From Tricholoma matsutake (lineage: Eukaryota; Basidiomycota; Agaricomycetes; Agaricales; Tricholomataceae), in contig AP026539.1 in assembly GCA_026075535.2 (NCBI GenBank), positions 1,116,001 through 1,180,000 on the forward strand: DNA of 64,000 nucleotides, written 5' to 3'. A program made the position numbers and the translations under genes. The notes below the pieces were generated by a model that searched no databases, was not told the DNA's origin, and saw only the letters and a program-made list of their open reading frames with translations. Positions 12,480-24,859 of this stretch are shown here, piece after piece (the first letter of the stretch is position 1; every line of letters starts with the position of its first letter).

Positions 12480-14140
12480 ATACGACTGACCAAATTTAAG
12501 TGATCATAACAAGTAGTACTTTAGGTTGAATGCATCAGAAAGAATGAAAAACATACTGTTTAGTGGGAAATCAACAGTCAAGATTGCCTGCTCACTTGCA
12601 TCTGGAGGATGATCTCCCCCACTGTTAGCCCAATCTCCCCTAGTGATTTGATTTGTACTTAAGACAGGACATACTTGAGTTCGAGGGTCCTTTTGCAAGG
12701 TAGTGATGCCTTGCATACCAGTATATAGCACTCAAGATCATGGCGAGTGCTTTAGGTTGAACATCTCAGTACTATATACCAGAAGAATGAAAGAACAAAA
12801 AACATACTTTTCAGTGGGAAATTGACAACAATCAAGATCGCCTGCTCACTCACATGCCAGAGAATCATCTCTCTCACACTCGTTAGCCCCATCTTCACTG
12901 GAGATTCTTTGTAGGACAGTGGACATGCTTGAGTTCAAGGGTCCATGTGCAATGTAGTAAGATGGTGACACATTGGATACCAGTATAAAGCTCTCAAGCT
13001 TGTCTCAAGCAACATGGGAGAGCAGCTAGGTAGGAAGATGGTGATTACTAGTATGAAGTGCTCAAGCAACATGTGAGAGCAGCTCTAACTTGGAGGTTTC
13101 AAGGTTACAAGGATATTTTCACCAGTATTCAAGTGCACAGGAAATCGGAGATCACAATTAATCGATGATAGCGAAGCCATTACCGACTCAGAGCCATGTA
13201 TGAATCTGAGTGATCATAGCAAGTACTTTAGGTTCAACGCATCAGTACTATGCACCAAAAGAATGAAATAATGACAAACACACCTTTTAGCAGTAGATGG
13301 AGCTGCATACCTCATAGAAATATTCGCTTCTCTGTAGTCATCAAGGTATGGTGATGGTGAAAATGTGCCACCATTGTTAGCAAAGAGATACAGAGCCCGT
13401 GATAGATAGCTTCTGAAGGTTGACATATTCACTGAAGATGGTAATAAAAAGATACAGGACTTGTTCCACCATGCTAGACAGTTTGGATCCTTTGTACATG
13501 GAATTGTTGATGTTGGGGTCGAGGATAACAAGCACCACTTGGAGCATGTAGATATCTTTGTCATAACATGGCTCGTGAAGAACATAGCCTCAGTAATGGA
13601 GACTTGCCCTGAATAGCGAAGCTGTTGGGAACTCAGACCCCTGTACAAATTTGAGTGATCACAGCAAGTTCTTTAGGATGAACACGTCAATATGACACAT
13701 CAGAAGGATGAAAGGTTGAAAAACTTACCTTGCAGCAGGAAATCAACAACACTCAAGATTGCCTGCTCACTTGTGTGCCAGAGAATAATCTCTCTCACAC
13801 TTGTTAGCCCAATCTCCACTAGTGATTCTTTTGTAAGACAGGACATGCTTGAGTTTGAGTCTCCTTTGCAAGGTAGTAAGATGGTGATGCCTTGCACACC
13901 AGTATAAAGTGCTCAAGCAACATGCGAGAGCAGCTCTAACTTAAAGTGGAGGCTTCAAGATCACAAGGATGTTTTCGCCAGTTTTTAGTGCACAGAAAAT
14001 CGGAGATCACAATTAATTGATAATCACCCCATGATGAAGCTGTGATGGACTCAGAGCACTGTACAAATTTGAGTGATCGTGGCAAGTTCTTTAGGTTGAA
14101 CACATCAGTACTATACTATATTCATGGTTCAATACTTCAC
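12480..14140 (-). repeat. Tandem, degenerate copies of a spliced-looking module (first cluster)
   Basis: At least four diverged copies of one unit, read on the minus strand. Each has: a block ending in ttgttgattt..c; a donor-like gtatgttt with a pyrimidine-rich stretch (cattctttcattcttctgg); a conserved tgcatagtactgatgc..ttcaacctaaagtac; an acceptor-like acag; then ggctctgagtccgtaatggc, gatctccgattttctgtgc and taagttagagctgctctcgc. The landmark caccagaagaatg (plus strand) occurs near 12530, 12780, 13255 and 13700. One copy carries a short coding-like frame (for example VREIILWHTSEQAILSVVDF at about 13775). The same module recurs at 15.7-20.3, 25.1-25.7 and 40.7-46.9 kb. Confidence 0.75.
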
Positions 14141-14500
14141 ATAATGTACATTTCTTGAAACATGCAGGTCCAAAAAGGTATGAATAGTGGCCTCCACAAC
14201 CTATTCACATTCTCTGATGCCTCCCACAATTCCTCTCTTGATATTCTGCCCACCTGTACTCAGCAACAAACCAGACGATGTCAGATGCAATCCCCTTGGC
14301 CACATCATGCACTCACCTATACCTAGCAATGGTATCCAGGTGCTCCTGGATGTGCTTCTCGGTGGCCTCCAAGACTACTCTGTCAATTGTGATGAATGGT
14401 TGCCTGACAAGGCTGCAAAGTTGCTTATTTGGCAGCCTGTATGTATTCAGTGATCACTTTTCACCAACTTTACCATCTTCCCACTCCACTAGGGTGGATG

Positions 14501-15735
14501 TCATGTAAGAAAGTGAGGTGAGGGCAAGGGTGGTAGAAGGGTAGAAATAGTACTCACGGTCATTAGGATGGTGCAGAAGGCATCCACTGAACCAATAGTG
14601 GCCCATGGAAGGTATTCTGCGGTGTATACAGTGGTGTTGAAGTAAAAATTGAACATATGAGTTGCGATACCAGTAGGGCCATAAAAGACATGGTCATAGA
14701 TTTCGAACACTTTTCCTGCCATAAACAAACCCTTTATAGACATCAGCATGGGCCAAATTGGGAGTAGAAGAAGCACTTACAGCATCATCGTGTAAGAAAT
14801 TGGGCCAGGGGTACTCAGCTTGGAGATCCAAAGCATCGCAAATGTGCTTCCCATATTTCCCACCAGAGGTAAAAATGTGCGTTTGTTGTTTCATTTTCCT
14901 CTTGTCCTCTGGTTTCGGAAAGGAAAAGCTTACATCACATGCATCACATAGCAGCATCATCACAAGTGGCCTGACTGTATATTGGATGTTCTTCATCCCA
15001 ATGTCAAGCCGCTCTGCACAGATGCTGGTGAGACCCTTTAATTGTGTTTCATCTGTGGGCAGTCATATTAGTGACAGATTAAATAGACTGATGTGATGCC
15101 TGGACTCACTGAGTCTGGTTAAGGCTTCAAGAGGATGCTCACAATGGTGAGAACTGATCCTGTGGATAGCAATGGCAGCAACATCATGATGGACATCTGT
15201 TACATCAATGTTTTGGTCGAGCGGGATGGGGAGCCATGTTGGAAGGCCAAAGAAAGCTTTGGTGAGGGCAATAGGTTCCGCATCGTGCAAGAGGTACACC
15301 CAGAAAGAGACTTTCACCTGGGCCAGGATGTACTGAGCTATTGCCTCCTCAAGGTCACCATGGGCGATGGTAGTTTGGATGGATTGAATGGAGGCAGCGC
15401 TTGTGTGTAAGAATGGTGGCATTTGCTGATCAAGAGAAGCCTGACTCTGCAAAGCCATTAGATGACATAGGGACAAGGTTAGGGGGCTACCTGAAGCTCC
15501 TGGAGGGAAAGGGTTAATTTTGAGATCGCCTCGGAGCTGGGTGCAAGTGACAGTCCGACCAAATCTGCAGCATCGCATGGGGCATCAGAGTGTCTGGCTT
15601 TCCCCTTGCATACAATGGTAAATTCACAATGAACAGATCGCACCACCAGAGCTAACTTGCCTTCAAAAGTGAAGCCATCAACATTGAGATCACGATGGTG
15701 GGGTCCAGAAAGAAGTTCGAGCAGGTCTTATGAGA
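14501..15735 (-). CDS. Multi-exon gene of unknown function, relatively undamaged
   Basis: I do not recognise the family, but the structure is coherent. Minus-strand exons read: LLSGPHHRDLNVDGFTFEG and LALVVRSVHCEFTIVCKGK, then SEAISKLTLSLQELQ up to an intron at about 15450-15493; SQASLDQQMPPFLHTSA through EALTRL to a donor at about 15110; after an acceptor at about 15053, LKGLTSICAERLDIGMKNIQY; further introns at about 14903-14938 and 14733-14781 lead to THIFTSGGKYGKHICDALDL and FEIYDHVFYGPTGIA. No stop interrupts the predicted exons. The 5' end merges with the repeat modules near 15740: the segment around 15690-15745 resembles 15770-15815. It may therefore be the parent gene whose exons were copied into the array, or a gene truncated by it. 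No active-site motif was seen. Confidence 0.5.
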
Positions 15736-15739
15736 AGTT

Positions 15740-16259
15740 TCCTCACTTCAAGGCTAGAAGCACTGAGGTGGGTTCCACAGAGAAATTGGTGCAGGTCTTA
15801 TAAGAACTTCTCCTAGCACAGCAGAAAACAAAAAGGGAGCACAGGTAAAAGTAACCTTGCTTGTCAGCATCGATAGGCACTGTGCAAGATAGCAAACACA
15901 AGAAGCCCATCGTGGCCCATCTCCAGATGATATGAATGCCGTCATGAAGGGTTTCAGCCACATTAAGGCAGTGATTAAAGTGATCTTGGTGACTAGCTCG
16001 CCAATGGGTCTTCAGCCTACAGCCCATGACTGGCCCCATGTCATAATGGACATCAGAAGACCTCAAACAAAAAGCCATCTTAATGGTCTGACCACATGAC
16101 TGACTGATCGGCACATGGGTACAGTGAGAGGATTGTTGGATACTGACTAACACTACACAAATAACTGGGTTTGACGCAATCTCTGCATACTTGGAGTGGA
16201 GAAAGATGCCATAGAAATAGTGAGGTGGCCTGAAACTGCCAAAGATGGTCGGGGTTGGG
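15740..16259 (-). repeat. Module copy with a long open frame, adjoining the inverted-repeat arm
   Basis: A minus-strand frame of 206 codons (15743-16363) reads MGCRLKTHWRAS, HFNHCLNVAETLHDG and DADKQGYFYLCSLFVF. Related frames occur at 16823-17056, 41756-42052 and 46032-46247, so it is the best preserved exon-like part of the module. Other copies carry frameshifts at different positions. I do not recognise the protein. Conservation of the frame between copies suggests the module once coded for protein. Confidence 0.5.
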
Positions 16260-19200
16260 ATCGAGGATAGCAAGCACCACTTGGAGCATGTAGATATCTT
16301 GGACATAACATGGCTCATGGAGAACATAGTCTCAATGATGGAGGACTTGCCCCTGAAAGGCAAAGCCTGGGAACTCAGAGCCCTGCATGAATTTGAGTGA
16401 TAATAGCAAGTACTTTAGGTTGAACATCAGCATCAATACTATGCACCAGAAGAATGAAGGAAGAAAAAACATACTGTTTAGTGGGAATCAACGACAGTCA
16501 AGAATGCACTCAAGCAACATGCAAGAGCAGGTCTAACTTAGAGGGGAGGCTTCAAGGTTACAGGGAGATTTGTGCCAGTATCTGCCCAGAAAATTGGGGA
16601 TCACAATGAATCAATAATTGCCCTATTCCTAAGGCATTACGGACTCAGATCCCTTCATGAATTTGAGATCTGATAGTGAGTACTTCAGCCCGATCTCCAC
16701 TAGTGATTCTTTTGTAAGACAGGACATGCTTGAGTTCTGGTGTCCTTTTTGCAAGGAGTAACAGGGTGATGCATTGCATACCAGTATAAAGCACTCAAAC
16801 AACATGTGAGAGCAGCTCTAACTTAAAGAATTTCGCCTACCACAGCCGAAAATGAACAGGTAGTGCAGGTAAAAGTGACCTTGCTTGTCAGCATCAATAG
16901 GTGCTGTGACAAGAAGCCCATTGCGGCCCATCTCTGGAGGATATGAACGTTGTCATGTAGGGTTTCAGCCACATTAAGGTGGTGATTAAAGCGACCTTGG
17001 TGATTACCTTGCCAATGGGTCTTCAGCCTACAGCCCATGCAGAAGACCTTGAACAAAAAGCCATCTTAATGGTCTGACTGCATGACTGACTGATCAGCAC
17101 ATGGGTACAGTGAGAGGAAGGTTTGTTGGATACTGACTAACACTATACAAATAACTGGGCTTGATGCAATCTCTGCATACTTGGAGTGGAGAAAGATGCC
17201 ATAGAAATAGCCACGTGGCCCAAAACCATCAAAGATTGTCAAGGTTGGGGTTGAGGATAACAAGCACCACTTGGAGCATGTAGATATCTTGGACATAACA
17301 TGGCTCGTGGAGAACATATTCTCGGTGATGGAGGACTTGCCCCTGAATGGCGAAGCCTGGGAACTCAGTGCCCTGTATGAATTTGAGTGATAATAGTGAG
17401 TACTTTAGGTTGAACGTCGGCATCAATACTATGCACCAGAAGAATGAAGGAAGAAAAAACATACCATTTAGCGGGAATCAATGACAGTCAAGAATGCACT
17501 CAAGCAACATGTGAGAGCAGCTCTAACTTAGAGGGGAGGCTTCAAGGTTACAGGGAGATCTTCCCCAGTATTTGAGTGCACAGAAAATCGGAGATCATGA
17601 TTATTCAATAGTTGCCCTATGGCAAAGCCATTACCGACTCAGATCCCTTCATGAATTTGAATGATCTGATAACAAGTGCTTTACATCAAACATGTCAGTA
17701 ACATATACCAGAAGAATGAAAGAATGAAAAACATACCGTTTAGCAGAAATCAACAACAGTCAAGATCGCTTCCTCACTCGCATACCAGAGGATAATCTCT
17801 CTCACACTTGTTAGCCCCATCTCAGCTGGTGATTCTGTTGTAAGATGGTGGACATGTTTGAGTTGGAGAGTCCTTTCGCAAGGTAGGAAGATGTGATGCA
17901 TCACATACTGGTATAAAGCACTCAGGCAACATGCGAGAGCAGCTCTAACTTAAGGTGGACGCTTCAAGGTTACAAGGATATTTTTGCCAGTATTCAAATG
18001 CAGAGAGGAAAGTTGGAGGTCATGGTTAATCGATAATCGCCCTATGGTGAAGCCATTATGGACTCAGATCCCTTCATAGATTAGAGTGATCTGATAGTGA
18101 GTAATTTAGGTTGAATGCATCAGTAAAATGTACGAGAAGAATAAAGGAAAGACAAAACATACCTTGTAGCGAGAAATCAACAAGAGTCATGATCACCTGC
18201 TTCCCAGCTCCCCTAGTGATTATTTTGTAAAACAAGACAAGATTGAGTTTGAGGGTCCTTCTACAAGGTAGGAAGACGGTGATTATTAGTATAAAGTGCT
18301 CAAGCAACATGCGAGAGCAGCTCTAACTTAGAGTGTAGGCTCCTAATAACATAAAGCACTTGGCAAGAGCAGGGGCAAGGCCTCAAGGTCTTGACGACAG
18401 GAGTGCCAGTGAGAGCCGCCAGCTCCGATCATCACCATTGATTATGTGGCATCACATGCCACTTGTACTTACTACACTGAGGCACTTAAGGCTGGAACCT
18501 TGGAGGACATTGGAGATAGCACGATTGCGGACTGTGCAGCTCTCAGGATCCGAGTCCTCAGGTTTTTAATTGCATCATCCTCAAGTGAACACTATTCACC
18601 CAGCAGTTTCTTTGTAACACATTGCTTTCAGGAAATGCCCATGCAAGACTTGTCTGGCTACTACTAAGAATGCCATCCTTAACTGGTGTGTCTTTGGCCT
18701 TGCTTTTTGATGATTGGTTGCTTTTGAGGTAAAAACAAGGAAGTTCTAGGACGAAGTTAATATTGATGTCGTGCATAGGTAGTAGTCCACTGGTGGCCCG
18801 TGTTCAAACATTCCACCCAAACCCTTCCCGAATGTCATTGGCCAGTGGCTCATGTGTATGAAGCACTCAGGCAACATGCGAGAGAAACTAACTTAGAGTG
18901 GAGGCTCCAATGTTACAAGGAGATTTTTGCCAAGATTTAATTGCACAGAAAATTGGAGATCACGATTAATCAGTAATTGCTTTATGGCGAAGCCATTACG
19001 GACTCAGATCCCTTCATGAATTTTGAGTGATCTGGTAACAAGTACTTTAGGTTGAACGTGTGAGTACTATGCACCAGAAGAATGGAAGAAGGAAACACAT
19101 ACCGTTTAGTGGGAATCAACGACAGTGAAGATTGCTGGCTCACGAGCAGTCAAGATTGCCTGCTCACTTGCGAGCCAGGAGATGATCTCTCTCTCACATG

Positions 19201-20325
19201 TTAGCCTGATCTTGGCCAGTGATTCTTTTGTAAAATGGGACACGCTTGAGCTCGAGTGTCCTTTTGCAAGGTAGTAAGATGGTGATGTCTCGCATACCAG
19301 TGTAAAGTGTTCAAGCAACATGTGACAGCAGCTCTAACTTGAAGTGGAGGCTTCAAGGTTACAGGGAAATTTTGGCCCGTATTTGGGTGCACAGAAAATC
19401 GGAGATCATGATGAATCAATGATTGCCCTATTCCTAAGGTGTTACGAACTCAGATCCCTTTGGGAATTGGAGTGATCTGATAGTACTTTAACCCGATCTC
19501 CGCTAGTGATTCTTTTGTAAGACAGGACATGCTTGAGGTCAGGTGTCCTTTTTGCAAGGTAGTAAGATGGTGACACCTTGCATACCAGTATACAGCGCTC
19601 AAGCAACATGCGAGAGCAGCTAGGTATGAAGATGGTGATCACTAGTATAAAGCATGAGAGCAGCATGTGAGAGCAGCTCTAACTTGGAGGTTTCAAGGTT
19701 ACAAGGATATTTTCGCCAGTATTTGAGTGCACAGGAAATCGGAGATCAAGATTAATCGATGATAGCAAAGCTGTTACCGACTCAGAGCCATGTATGAATC
19801 TGAGTGATCATAGCAAGTACTTTAGGTTCAAACACGTTAGTACTACACACCAAAATAATGAAATAATGAAAAACATATCTTTTAGCAGGAGATCAAAGAC
19901 AGTCAAGATTGCCTGCTCTAGGCTGGCACTTGCGAGCTCTGGGAGCCTCATAATCTGTCTCATGGCACTTGTTAGCCTGATCTCTGGTACTAAATGATTC
20001 TCTTGTCAGCATTGATAGGCTCTGTACAAGATAGAAAACACAAGAAGCCCATCACGGCCCATCTCCGGAGGATATGAACACTGTCATGTAGGGTTTTGGC
20101 CACATTAAGGCAGTGATTAAGTGTTCTTTGTGATCATCTCGCCAATGGGTCTTCAGCCCACAGCCCATGATTTGCCCCATGTCACAATGCATGTCAGAGA
20201 ACCTTGAAAAGCACTCTTAACAGTCTGACTGCATAACTGACTCATTGGCACATGGGCACAGCGATAAAAAAGTTTTTTGGGTAGTGAATAATGGTTTATA
20301 ACTGTGCTTGACCTAATCTCGATCC
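16260..20325 (-). repeat. Left arm of a large inverted duplication (partner 41590-46860)
   Basis: About 4.07 kb of module array that reappears in reverse complement at 41590-46860. Correspondences checked by eye: 16823-17320 with 46250-45760; 18360-18560 with 44700-44500; 18600-18780 with 43310-43130; 19201-19419 with 42683-42465 (identical 72-codon translations); 20030-20160 with 41930-41800. The arms look close to identical apart from scattered, mostly transition, differences. The site 18550-18553 (ccga) is the empty counterpart of a solo LTR in the right arm. Confidence 0.85.
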
Positions 20326-20336
20326 TGGAGGGATGA

Positions 20337-21180
20337 TCACCTTAGTGTTTGTGGAGAGCCAGAATGACAGCATATGACATCATACCTGACTGCAAGACAT
20401 ACCTGGAACTTGGACTCATGGGTCATGGGTGGGTTCAAGGGTTCAAAGAAGGAAGATGCGCTTGCTGTGGCCGTGTAGGCACCCACATGTCCAATCCTGG
20501 GCATCACAAAAGGGGAGGCTTCAGAGGAGCTCCACTGCACTAGGCAGGCTAGGCCATCAGTATGAGGTGGCTGGAGAGCACCACCATGGCCTTGCACTGC
20601 AAGGCGCTGAAGGTGGCGCTGAAGGTGGTGCTCTGCTTCCTCAAAATTGTCCTCCGCCTGGTGAAGACCATCTTCAATCTGGCGCAAACTGCTCCTCCCT
20701 TGGCGCAGTATTGAGTAGGCATCACGCATAACCTCTATCCACATTGCTGGATCAACGGGGGGCTGTAGAGGTGCATCTGATTCCTCAGGGATTCTTGGCA
20801 GAAGAGTCTGCAAAGCACCACATGCTGACTATCAGCATACAAATTGCAGCAGTGCATTGAACAAAACATGCACTTGCCAACGGGAGTCCTTCATGATGAG
20901 TGCCATGCAGATCCTCGAGGTCTTGTGGCAGGCAGTCACATTTGGCTGCCCCTTGGCTCGGGTGTGGACAGGGAGGTAAGCGGGCTGTTCATTTGGTGAA
21001 ATCAGGCTCCTGCATTGTATCATGATGCAGCCCATGCTCAGATAGAACTGTCTCCAGTTGTTGAAAGGGCACAGCGCTGCATTTCACTGTATCCTCCATG
21101 ACTTTGCAAGCTATGACGTGTTTGAAGAATGAGAGGACACCCTTGATATTCCAATTGCTGTGCTTTGTGGTGGGATCTTG
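20337..21180 (-). CDS. Unrecognised gene fragment with a coiled-coil segment
   Basis: Minus strand, two exons. The upstream exon contains NNWRQFYLSMGCIM, HTRAKGQPNVTACHKTSRIC and ends near 20878. A standard intron (gtgcat..ttgcag, about 20813-20878) leads to LLPRIPEESDAPLQPPVDPA, then WIEVMRDAYSILRQGRSSL and LRQIEDGLHQAEDNFEEA with EHHLQRHLQRLAVQ. The latter stretch has heptad-like spacing and is strongly charged, so a coiled coil is likely. The upstream part near 21100 shifts frame (KHSNWNIKGVLSFFKHV). It borders the end of the inverted-repeat arm at 20325. The function is unknown; the family is probably multi-copy. Confidence 0.4.
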
Positions 21181-21774
21181 GTCTGCAATTATGAATCAAC
21201 TAGGTCTTATTGTTAGGGAATTGCCTATGCATTCAGCCTAAGACCTACAACAGAGGATAGATAACAGATGAGGCTAGCAGAAAATATGACCACCACAGGT
21301 GGAGCTGTAGAGGGATCTGCTGGAGAGCAACTTATAGGGGGGTCGAGCATGTCTGATAGTATAGGCAGTGAGGTTGAGCCTGAACCTGAGATTAGCAAGA
21401 TAGTAGTACTATCTTGTTGAGTCGGCCCTCCAAGTTCAGAATCATAATGAAAATATTAATCCCATGCTTTATGATACTACCTAAGTTACTACTACGATAG
21501 TAAGCTGCAGTTGAAGTTGTCACAAGTCTAATATGCCCAGGGAACAGTACTGTGGACATCCAATACATTGCAGCATACATGCATGCAGTTTTTCATCGGG
21601 CTTTACGTGCAGTGCATGAGCTACGATGTATACTTATCAAGGTTTGTTGGTAGTGGGAAAGCAATTTTGATCATTTCAACATTTATAGTAGTCAGGGTAG
21701 TACACCCAAAATTTATGTGACAAGGCTCAAGATCCACCTGTTGCATGCCGATGAATCCTGGCATATCTTCACAA

Positions 21775-22567
21775 CTAAATCCCACACTGATGTGAGGTGA
21801 ACTTCACCTTCACAATGAACCTCAAGCATGCAGTGCATTCGACAAAAATATGCTGAAATGCTCCCACCATTATACCTGACCCACCCCCTTCCCAAGACTC
21901 AAGGCGTCCAATCCAGGTCAAAGGATCACAGGAGCCTGCGAGGCAAATGGCTTTGCAGTTATCTGGACATTCATGGTGCTCTATGGCACCGCGAGCAACA
22001 AGCAACAAGCACTCACTGCACTGGGAAAAAAGATCCACTAAACAATTGCTGGAAATGCCTATAGTTCCAGTAGCATTTAAGCTGAGGAGCTGCTCAAAAT
22101 ATGTCGTGTTGCCATTGAGCCGGGGTCGGAATTGGCAAAACTTGGGAACTGGTGAGCAAGCCAGGGCATCAGTATCTGAGTCACTGCGTGGCAAATGCAG
22201 GTGCATGCACCATCGATGTCCTTGATTTGGCTGAAATCCAGAATGACCAACCCCAACCCAAGTGCTGAGTGAACTGTCTTGGAAATGAATTTAGTGAAAG
22301 GCAGTCAGGTCATGGATTTCCAGTCATGCCTTCGTATTTGACCAACCCCATCCCTGGAGGCCCAGGTTGCTCTATGAATATCTTTGCATACTGCCTTTCT
22401 AAAGGCCGAGGGTGCATCCAGCATTCTATTAGAGCATTCGGCAAATACGCAAATGTAGGTGACGAGGGCTGTGTCCTCTGCCCTGCTAGAGCATTGGTTG
22501 AAGGATAGCTGATAGAAGGGTGAGTACTTGGAATGACATGATGTCTATGAACATCAAACCTAGGCAT
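21775..22567 (-). CDS. Unrecognised protein with two CX2CX11HXC modules
   Basis: The minus-strand frame at 22206-21775 holds two cysteine modules with identical spacing: CSECLLLVARGAIEHHEC and CTACLRFIVKVKFTSHQC (C-x2-C-x11-H-x-C). Each has the residues for one zinc ion, with about 40 residues between the modules. An upstream frame (22567-22310) reads YAKIFIEQPGPPGMGLVKYE and may be an earlier exon, with SRTSMVHAPAF-like sequence between. Paired short zinc modules of this kind occur in multi-copy agaricomycete proteins near transposons, but I cannot name the family. Another open frame at 22872-22633 is of uncertain value. Confidence 0.45.
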
Positions 22568-22879
22568 GAACTACATGGCTGCAATATATGGAATAGGTGT
22601 GAGGGAGCGAGGAAGGTGATGTTGCAGGGAATTCAAGGTGAGCCTACAGGCCACAAGCAGTGGATCTGAGCTCTTTTGAGGGGGAACTCCACGAGGTTAC
22701 ACATGGAGCTAATGCGTAAATTATTTATATGGGCAAGGAGGCAAACATCTGCAGATAATGGGTGCATTGGTCTTCCATGGTGACCTGTATAGATTGATTC
22801 AGTTGAAGTGTTGGTTGGAAGGGCCATCCCTGAAGAAAAGAAGCACATAGGCCGAACAGAGCATGGTGCCAAGCGACCC

Positions 22880-23530
22880 TAATAATCAAATCCTACACTG
22901 AAGTCACCTGGAATTTGTGTACGAGCAGCAGATGCCTTCAGCTTTCCATGTCAGTGCGAGAATCTGCAACATAGAGTGAAGCCCTGAGCACTCTCAGCCT
23001 AGGTTGAAGCAGCGGAGCCTGTAGTGTGAGTGAGTGAATGTACTAGCACAACTAATCGATAATCTCCATGGCAAGAGTGCTAGTAGTTATTAAGGTACTA
23101 GGGTTCATCTGCAGCCAACATCATCACATGACCAAGTCGTGACAAGTTGTGACAAAGCACCATATTTCTAATTATTCATTCAATTCCATGTTTTTCACAA
23201 AAGTAAAACCTAAGATCTGTGTAAAATGTAATTCTCCAGAGGGTCTAGGTTCTCGATTCTTTATTTTCAGTGGAGGAAGAAAGTAATTAGACATACATCA
23301 ATAATGGTCTGCTTTTGGTAATTCTCAGAAATAGCGAATCTGCATGTCAAGTGTGTTGCGAGCGAAGGAAAACAAATTAAAGATGGGCAGGCCTAACGCT
23401 ATCGCTTCTGTGGATGACATACCAATCGTCTCAATGCGGCAGTAAGCACCACTTCTTACATTAGTTTGAGTATTACACACTGAATGCACTGTAGATATGC
23501 TATGTGATCCCTCCGATTTATGGATGCAGC
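22880..23530. other. Intergenic stretch, no feature recognised
   Basis: No frame longer than about 60 codons and no clear repeat. Homology to the right-arm sequence begins near 23530. Confidence 0.4.
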
Positions 23531-24750
23531 TACATAATCAGATGCAACATTGCAACAATCCATACATAGTCGATGATATCGATTTGTGCATCAGATAATC
23601 TTGGCATGAGTGCTGGCAGTATGGCTGCACCAGTTGCTTAGTACATAAGTTACAAGCTATGTGTTCACCTCTGTAACTGTAGGGGGTCAAGGAGCCAGTG
23701 GCTAAAAATGCCTGTCGGGCACTGACAACTGCAGCATGGAGGGTTTAACAATCCTAATGAAGGGAAGCCCTGCCGATGCAATATTGCAGGGATGCAGATC
23801 ATTGCGAGGGGGTCATGAGTAGATTGTGCTAGGGAGATCAATCTCTAAATTATTTGAGTCGCCGTTGCCCTAGTATGACTGGGTTGAATGAGATCGAAAG
23901 AGAGGATGCTTCTGTTGACAACACAGGGCTCAAAGAGATACCCTACAGCTGCGAGCCTGCACTACACAGGTCGGGGCTAGTGGCATGAAGGGTAGAGGAG
24001 CTAGTGTAGCTGCAGTTTATGTAGATGGATGGAGTACTGAGTTGGATGCTGAATTCATTGTGCAACTGGAGCTGTCTGTAAAAATGGCGGAGGCTCACAA
24101 AAAGCTTGTACACCCATACCATCGAACTGATCATTCACTGATTTGGGATGGGTTGTGTCTTCCCAGTGAACATGGTGAAGGTGCTGTCGGCGTTGGGCTT
24201 CTGGATCGATTACCATAAACAATGATTTTCAGCACTGCCACGTACATCACAGAAATATCTGATTCTCCATAGTCAAGGTATGGCAATCGTAAAAATGTGC
24301 CATCATTAGCAAAGAGATATAGAGCCCACGATAGATAGCTTCTGAGGGTTGACATATTGACTGAAGATAGTAATAAGAAGATACAGGACTTGTTCCACCA
24401 CACTAGACAGTTGAAGTCCTTCATATGTGGAGTGGTGTTATGATTTTCTGTTATTGTAACCCAGGATGACCAGACATATGCCGGCAAGACCGGGTACTTT
24501 ATTTTTCTGATTCAACTCGACTCACTTCCGACGGGAGATGCTCTGACACATGGTGACTCCATGCACCCGAACCCACTCCCACACATGCTGTGGTATAACA
24601 GCCCCTCGACATGAGGTCCGTGACGTCGGACTCTCACGATCAACATGCTGCACTGCAGCACTCCATGACATCGGATGCCTCATGCGAGGCATGAGGCCTG
24701 TCATTTCTATTGTTCTTTCTATTTTTACTTGATAACAATCCTGCATTCCG

Positions 24751-24784
24751 ATTGGACGATAGGTATCTTCGAACTGTATATAAG
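24751..24784 (+). promoter_or_regulatory. Likely LTR promoter: inverted CCAAT box and TATA box
   Basis: attgg (24751-24755) lies about 25 bp upstream of tatataag (24777-24784) inside the solo LTR. If the TATA box works, the transcript would start around 24805-24815, so the hairpin array would lie in its 5' leader. Inferred from sequence alone. Confidence 0.5.
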
Positions 24785-24859
24785 CTGTAGTAATACTGCC
24801 TGTATGCCTCAGCTTGACCTAATTCAAATAACGGCCTTAGACTCAACCAGAACACTCGA

